From NCBI GenBank assembly GCA_963744915.1, contig CAVUUY010000016.1, positions 62,001-126,000 of the forward strand: a stretch of 64,000 bases of DNA, read 5' to 3'. The notes beneath the pieces are model-generated. The model did not search any database. It was not told the DNA's origin and saw only the letters and a program-made list of their open reading frames with translations. The DNA comes from DATAFF01 sp963744915 (GTDB taxonomy: Bacteria; Pseudomonadota; Alphaproteobacteria; Rhizobiales; Aestuariivirgaceae). The translations under genes were made by a program, and so were the position numbers. Shown here in pieces: positions 60,191 through 64,000 of the stretch (position 1 is its first letter; each line of letters starts with the position of its first letter).

Positions 60191-61759
60191 TCAGGCCACG
60201 GTGTCGGGCAGCACCGCCTTGCGCTTGGCGATGAAGGCGTTGAGCGCTTCATCGATCGCCGGATCGATGGGGGGCGCCTCATACTCGCGGAGCTGGCGCT
60301 TCCACAGGGCGTTCGCACGCTGGGCGATATCCTTCGACCCGTCGTCGCGCCATTGCTCGAAGGAATTGTTGTCGGCAAGCCCCGAGCGCCAGAACGCGGT
60401 CTCGAAATTGGCCTGGGTATGGGAGCAGCCGAGAAAATGGCTGCCGGGACCGACCTCCCGGATGGCAGCGAGCGCCTGGCCGTTCTCGCTCAGGTCGATG
60501 CCCTCGGCAAAGCGCTGAAGCATCGACAGCTGATCGGCATCGATCATCAGTTTCTCGTAGCCGGAGGACAGGCCGCCCTCGAGCCAACCGGCGGCGTGCA
60601 GGACGAAATTGACGCCCCCGAGCAGGGTCGGCCAGAGCGTGTTCGAGCTCTCATTCGCGGCCTGCGCATCGGGGAGCTTGGAGGCGCACAGGGCACCGCC
60701 GGAGCGGAAAGGCACGCCAAGCCGCCGCGCCAGCTGGGCGGCGCCGAAGAGCACATGGGCCGGCTCCGGCGTGCCGAAGGTCGGGGCCCCGGACTGCATC
60801 GATATCGAGCTTGCAAAGGTGCCGAAGATCACCGGTGCTCCCTTGCGGCAGAGCTGGGCAAAGGCCATGCCGACCGAGGCCTCGGCGAGGATCTGGGTGA
60901 GCGTCCCGATCACCGTCACCGCCGACATCGCGCCGGCGAGGATGAAGGGCGAGATGATGGTTCCCTGGTTCGCCCTGGCATAGACCTTCAGTGCCCCGAC
61001 CATGGTCGAGTCGAACACCAGCGGCGAATTGGCATTGATCAGATTGACCATGACGCAATTGTCGTCGAGGAAGGTCTCGCCGAACACCAACCGGGCCATC
61101 GCCACCGAATCCGCGGCCCGCTCCGGCGCGGTGACCGATCCCATGAACGGCTTGTCGGAATAGCGGATGTGGCTATAGACCATGTCGAGATGGCGTTTGG
61201 CGACCGGAACGTCGACCGGTTCGCAAACGGTTCCACCGGAATGGTGCAGCGCTGGCGCGAGATAGGCGAGCTTCACGAAATTGCGGAAATCCTCGATCGT
61301 GGCATAGCGCCGTCCATCGTCGAGATTGCGGATGAAGGGCGGTCCGTAAACCGGCGCGAAAACCAGGTTGCGCCCGCCGATCTCGACATTCCGGGCCGGG
61401 TTTCTGGCGTGCTGGGTGAACACCCGCGGCGCCGTCTTGAGCAGCGAACGCACGAGCCCCCTGGGAAAGCGCACCCGCTCGCCCGTGACCTCCGCCCCGG
61501 CGTCGCGCCACATGGCGAGCGCCTCAGGGTCGTCGCGAAAATCGACGCCGATTTCCTGAAGAATGGTCTCGGCATTGTTCTCGATGAGGTTCAGGCCGTC
61601 CTCGGTCAGCACCTCGTAAAGCGGGATCTGCCGCTTGATGTAGGTGAGCTGCGGGCCCTGACCGGCCGCCGAGCGTTGCGCCCGGCGGGCCTCGGCGCCG
61701 CCGCCGGATCGTCGCCCGCGCCGTGAGCCGGCATCGGCAGAAGCTTCGGGATCGGACAT
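60191..61759 (-). CDS. MttB-family (non-pyrrolysine) methylamine/betaine:corrinoid methyltransferase
   Basis: TIM-barrel methyltransferase of 522 residues that moves a methyl group from a quaternary amine to a corrinoid protein. The family blocks are seen: IPLYEVLTEDGLNLIENNAETILQEIGVDFRDD (in parts, about 43-75), TQHARNPARNVEIGG, VFAPVYGPPFI, YSHIRYSDKPFMGSV and GAPTFGTPEPAHVLF. There is no in-frame UAG, so it belongs to the MtgB-like group that uses glycine betaine, proline betaine or carnitine rather than trimethylamine. ATG 61810 is a longer alternative start. The folate-side methyltransferase is divergently encoded at 62949. Confidence 0.88.
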   Translation of the reverse strand: MSDPEASADAGSRRGRRSGGGAEARRAQRSAAGQGPQLTYIKRQIPLYEVLTEDGLNLIENNAETILQEIGVDFRDDPEALAMWRDAGAEVTGERVRFPRGLVRSLLKTAPRVFTQHARNPARNVEIGGRNLVFAPVYGPPFIRNLDDGRRYATIEDFRNFVKLAYLAPALHHSGGTVCEPVDVPVAKRHLDMVYSHIRYSDKPFMGSVTAPERAADSVAMARLVFGETFLDDNCVMVNLINANSPLVFDSTMVGALKVYARANQGTIISPFILAGAMSAVTVIGTLTQILAEASVGMAFAQLCRKGAPVIFGTFASSISMQSGAPTFGTPEPAHVLFGAAQLARRLGVPFRSGGALCASKLPDAQAANESSNTLWPTLLGGVNFVLHAAGWLEGGLSSGYEKLMIDADQLSMLQRFAEGIDLSENGQALAAIREVGPGSHFLGCSHTQANFETAFWRSGLADNNSFEQWRDDGSKDIAQRANALWKRQLREYEAPPIDPAIDEALNAFIAKRKAVLPDTVA

Positions 61760-61893
61760 TTTCGCAACGGCCTCAACGAAGGGTGGTCGATCGCCGAAGC
61801 GATAGAGCATGGAATGAGGCTCGGCCCCGGTCCAAACGTCCAGAATCCGATCAGATGCGACAGGCCGGAAGCATAAACCGGCGGTTTATTCGC

Positions 61894-62452
61894 CTATTTC
61901 CGCATTTCGGCGAACAGCTTGTCGAAATTGCCGTTGTTCTTATCGAGAATGCCGGTGAGATTGGTTCGCAGAAGCTGCGCCAGCCAGACGTTCTGGACAT
62001 TGACATCGGCCACTTTCGAGCCCTTGACCCGCCAGATCACCGGCTGGTTGCCCTTGCCGCCGAGGAAAAAGATCACGCTCTCGATGGTGTCGCCGGAGCA
62101 ATTGCGCACGGTGATCGAACTCGGCCCGGAATTTCAGGCGAAAATCATTCAATGTCCGCGACACATAGTCGGTGGTCAGGGACACGAACTCGTCGCGTTT
62201 GCCGGCCGGCAGGTTCTGCCGGTATTTGCCAAGCGCGAACATGGCGATCGACCCCATGTCGGCATAAGATCTCAAAGCCCCCGAAAAAGCTGCCGGAGAG
62301 CCGGATTTCGCCGCCTAAATCATGGCGTTGCCAGCCCGCTCGGCGACGGCGGACTGGGCACAGGTCGCGGCGTAGGACGTTACCGGCGCACTCAGGGCCA
62401 CAATGCCGGCCGCCAGCGCGGCCGCAGGTAGTCGTCCGGTTGCAACACTCAC
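61894..62452 (-). pseudogene. MlaC/Ttg2D-family ABC transporter substrate-binding protein, inactivated
   Basis: Relic of a periplasmic phospholipid- or hopanoid-carrier of about 185 residues. It has a GTG start at 62452 and a signal peptide (AAALAAGIVALSAPVTSYA), then AERAGNAMI followed by an in-frame TAG (62317-62315). The protein then goes on in frame as AAKSGSPAAFSGALRSYADM and LGKYRQNLP. Near 62115 the frame changes, and the C-terminal part NCSGDTIESVIFFLGGKG to LFAEMRK ends at 61894. Two independent lesions (nonsense and frameshift) point to true decay rather than one read error. Family members include HpnM of hopanoid loci; no mla transporter genes adjoin. Confidence 0.8.
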
Positions 62453-62610
62453 AAGGGCCCTGAGTTCGATCCATTTCCCACCTCTGTTGATGTAGTGCTG
62501 AACAGTCGCATTTCGACCCATGGTGGTCGGCAGCGACACGGCGTGACATATACGCATGACACATATAAAGCTGCATTCGAACATCGACGACGTCAAGACG
62601 AGCGAGCCCG

Positions 62611-62952
62611 ATGGCGCAGCTGACAATCCTCTACTGGCGCGACATACCCTCCCAGGTCATCGTAAAGGCTGGAAGAAGCAACGAGAAGCGCCTGCTTCCG
62701 ACGCCGTTTCAGGAAGCGATCGACATGGCGGCGATGCGGAGCGGCGCCGCCGCCACCGACGATTACCTCGAGGAATGGCGGCGGGAGGGCCCGATCGAGG
62801 TTTCCGACGATCTCGTCAAGGAAGCCGAGCAGGCCGAGCGCGATCTCAACGATCGCTATGACCGCGAGCGGCTCAGGCAGCTCATTGCCAATGGTGGGTG
62901 GGACGAGGCCAAAACGGCCGGCCGGAACAGCGAGGAAAGGGGGACCAAATGA
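62611..62952 (+). CDS. Virulence-factor-family small protein of the methyltransferase operon
   Basis: Protein of 113 residues that fits the small family labelled virulence factor (from memory PF13769), with LTILYWRDIPSQVIVKAGR (about 4-22), VKEAEQAERDLNDRYDRERLRQL and no signal peptide. Members sit almost always next to methyl-H4folate methyltransferases and MttB homologues in Hyphomicrobiales, so the label probably misleads and a role in C1 metabolism is likelier. The stop overlaps the start of the next gene (ATGA). Confidence 0.75.
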   Translation: MAQLTILYWRDIPSQVIVKAGRSNEKRLLPTPFQEAIDMAAMRSGAAATDDYLEEWRREGPIEVSDDLVKEAEQAERDLNDRYDRERLRQLIANGGWDEAKTAGRNSEERGTK

Positions 62953-63935
62953 CTCATACGCTGGTTGCATCCGAGAAAAGGCAGGTGATCATCGGCTTCG
63001 ACAAGCCGTTCACCATCATCGGGGAGCGGATCAACCCGACGGGGCGCAAAAAGCTCGCGGCCGAGATGATCGCCGGCAATTTCGAGACCATCAAGGCCGA
63101 TGCCCTGGCCCAGCACCGGGCCGGCGCCCACATTCTCGACGTCAATGCCGGCGTGACGGCGGTCAATCCGAACGAGAGCGAGCCGCCGCTGCTGCGCCAG
63201 ACGCTGGAGATCGTGCAGGCGACGGTCGACATTCCGCTCTGCATCGATTCCTCGGTGCCGGCGGCGCTGAAGGTGGGGCTGGAGACCGTCAAGGGTCGGC
63301 CGCTCGTCAATTCGGTGACCGGCGAGGAGGAGCGGCTCGAAGCCATTCTGCCGCTGGTCGCCAAATACAATGTGCCGGTGGTTGCCATCTCCAATGACGA
63401 GACCGGCATCAGCGAGGACCCGGACGTCCGCTTTGCCGTGGCAAAGAAGATCGTGGAGCGCGCGGCGGATTACGGCATCAAGCCGCACGACATCGTCGTC
63501 GATCCGCTGGTCATGCCGATCGGCGCCATGGGCACCGCCGGCCAGCAGGTGTTCCGGCTGGTGCGCCGCCTGCGCGAGGAGCTCAAGGTCAACACCACCT
63601 GCGGCGCCTCCAACGTCTCTTTCGGAATGCCCAATCGACGGGCCCTCACCGGCTATTTCCTCGCCATGGCCGCCTCGCACGGCATGACCTCGGCGATCAT
63701 GAATCCGCTGCATGACGAGGACATGCACGCCATCATGGGCGCCAATGTGCTGAACGGCGTCGATGCCAACTGCCTCGCCTGGATCCGCAAGTTCCGCGAG
63801 GCTTCCATGGCCCCGGCCGGTGCCGCCGGGGTCGCTTCGGCCGCAGCCGGCGACAGCTGCCAGCCGAGCGCCAGCGACAGCAATATCGACGCCCGGCGCC
63901 GCGAACGCGAGGAGCGCCGCCGCCGGCGCAGTTGA
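62949..63935 (+). CDS. Methyltetrahydrofolate methyltransferase (MtgA/pterin-binding type)
   Basis: Pterin-binding TIM barrel of 328 residues that would move the methyl group from a corrinoid protein to tetrahydrofolate. It has FTIIGERINPTGRKKLA (about 21-37), DVNAGVTAVNPNE, CIDSSVPAAL, NSVTGEEERL, AISNDETGISEDP and TTCGASNVSFGMPNRRAL. Together these fit the MetH/AcsE/MtgA pterin domain. A linker rich in Ala and Gly and an Arg-rich tail (RRREREERRRRRS) follow, not usual for the core family. It is coupled to the upstream gene and is 8 bp from the next start. Confidence 0.9.
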   Translation: MTHTLVASEKRQVIIGFDKPFTIIGERINPTGRKKLAAEMIAGNFETIKADALAQHRAGAHILDVNAGVTAVNPNESEPPLLRQTLEIVQATVDIPLCIDSSVPAALKVGLETVKGRPLVNSVTGEEERLEAILPLVAKYNVPVVAISNDETGISEDPDVRFAVAKKIVERAADYGIKPHDIVVDPLVMPIGAMGTAGQQVFRLVRRLREELKVNTTCGASNVSFGMPNRRALTGYFLAMAASHGMTSAIMNPLHDEDMHAIMGANVLNGVDANCLAWIRKFREASMAPAGAAGVASAAAGDSCQPSASDSNIDARRREREERRRRRS

Positions 63936-63943
63936 TCGATCTG

Positions 63944-64000
63944 ATGGCCGGAACCGGTCGCGACGCCCTGATCGTCTTCACGCCCTCCGGCAAGCGGGGG
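63944..64000 (+). CDS. Probable corrinoid-activating ASKHA/ferredoxin protein (RACo-like), 3' part outside window
   Basis: Only 19 codons are visible. The beginning LIVFTPSGKRG matches the N-terminus of DUF4445/RACo-like proteins, in which a 2Fe-2S domain precedes an ASKHA ATPase that reductively reactivates inactive Co(II) corrinoid proteins. The position right after the pterin methyltransferase fits. The call rests on a very short stretch plus context. Confidence 0.6.
   Translation, partial: MAGTGRDALIVFTPSGKRG

Noticed and set aside
60191..61759. Pyrrolysine-containing trimethylamine methyltransferase
   Set aside because: There is no in-frame UAG in the gene and no pyl gene in the window, so it belongs to the non-pyrrolysine MttB group.

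Overview
The window is GC-rich, densely coded DNA that reads as an alphaproteobacterium of the Hyphomicrobiales (Rhizobiales). The pointers are hopanoid genes (hpnI, hpnK), a betaine-lipid pathway (btaA, btaB) beside plcP and agt, RIME-like intergenic palindromes, and a non-pyrrolysine MttB-type methyltransferase cluster. No rRNA, tRNA, CRISPR array, insertion sequence or phage module was seen. The assignment is inferred from gene content; no search was run.

Layout. 1-2447: remains of an RbsA/RbsC-type sugar ABC transporter broken by about a dozen indels. 2474-5142: hopanoid side-chain genes. 5266-8712: a flavin-nucleotide-binding protein facing a PdxR/MocR regulator, then a MarR regulator facing a glutathione transferase. 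8778-12379: a sulfonate/nitrate-type ABC importer and a dehydrogenase. 12452-17209: acyl-CoA and small-molecule genes (frameshifted DUF1993 gene, thioesterase, enoyl-CoA hydratase, acyl-CoA ligase, LysE exporter, HAD hydrolase). 17342-24769: one seven-gene carbohydrate operon (dehydrogenase, two permeases, binding protein, ATPase, BtpA/SgcQ protein, FGGY kinase), facing an enolase-superfamily enzyme across a terminator.

26254-32476: a DUF502 membrane protein, the prkA-yeaH-spoVR stress operon and a lone ectC. 32615-36353: plcP-agt facing btaA-btaB, a complete phosphate-sparing lipid-remodelling locus with Pho-box-like sites on both sides. 36557-41145: a hydantoinase/oxoprolinase operon. 41243-46379: the least familiar part, with a secreted matrixin-type protease, a membrane protein carrying a 21-bp tandem array, two P-loop (ParA-like) ATPases and a Sel1-repeat protein. 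46388-51442: ung, a small secreted protein and a 1203-residue trimeric autotransporter built on a 48-bp repeat.

51583-64000: a nitrilase-family amidase, phnW, a Pot-type ABC transporter (potD-A-B-C order), a family-5 binding protein and an MttB-family methyltransferase, all on the minus strand after phnW. Facing them are a small virulence-factor-family protein, a methyl-H4folate methyltransferase and the first codons of a probable corrinoid-activating protein. This looks like uptake and corrinoid-dependent demethylation of a quaternary amine feeding the folate C1 pool. An MlaC/Ttg2D-family pseudogene lies between the two arms.

The most interesting parts are the plcP-agt/btaBA locus with its shared sites, the 41-45 kb group of unknown genes, the 48-bp-repeat adhesin, and the composite RIME plus heptamer element, one copy of which sits inside the carbohydrate operon.
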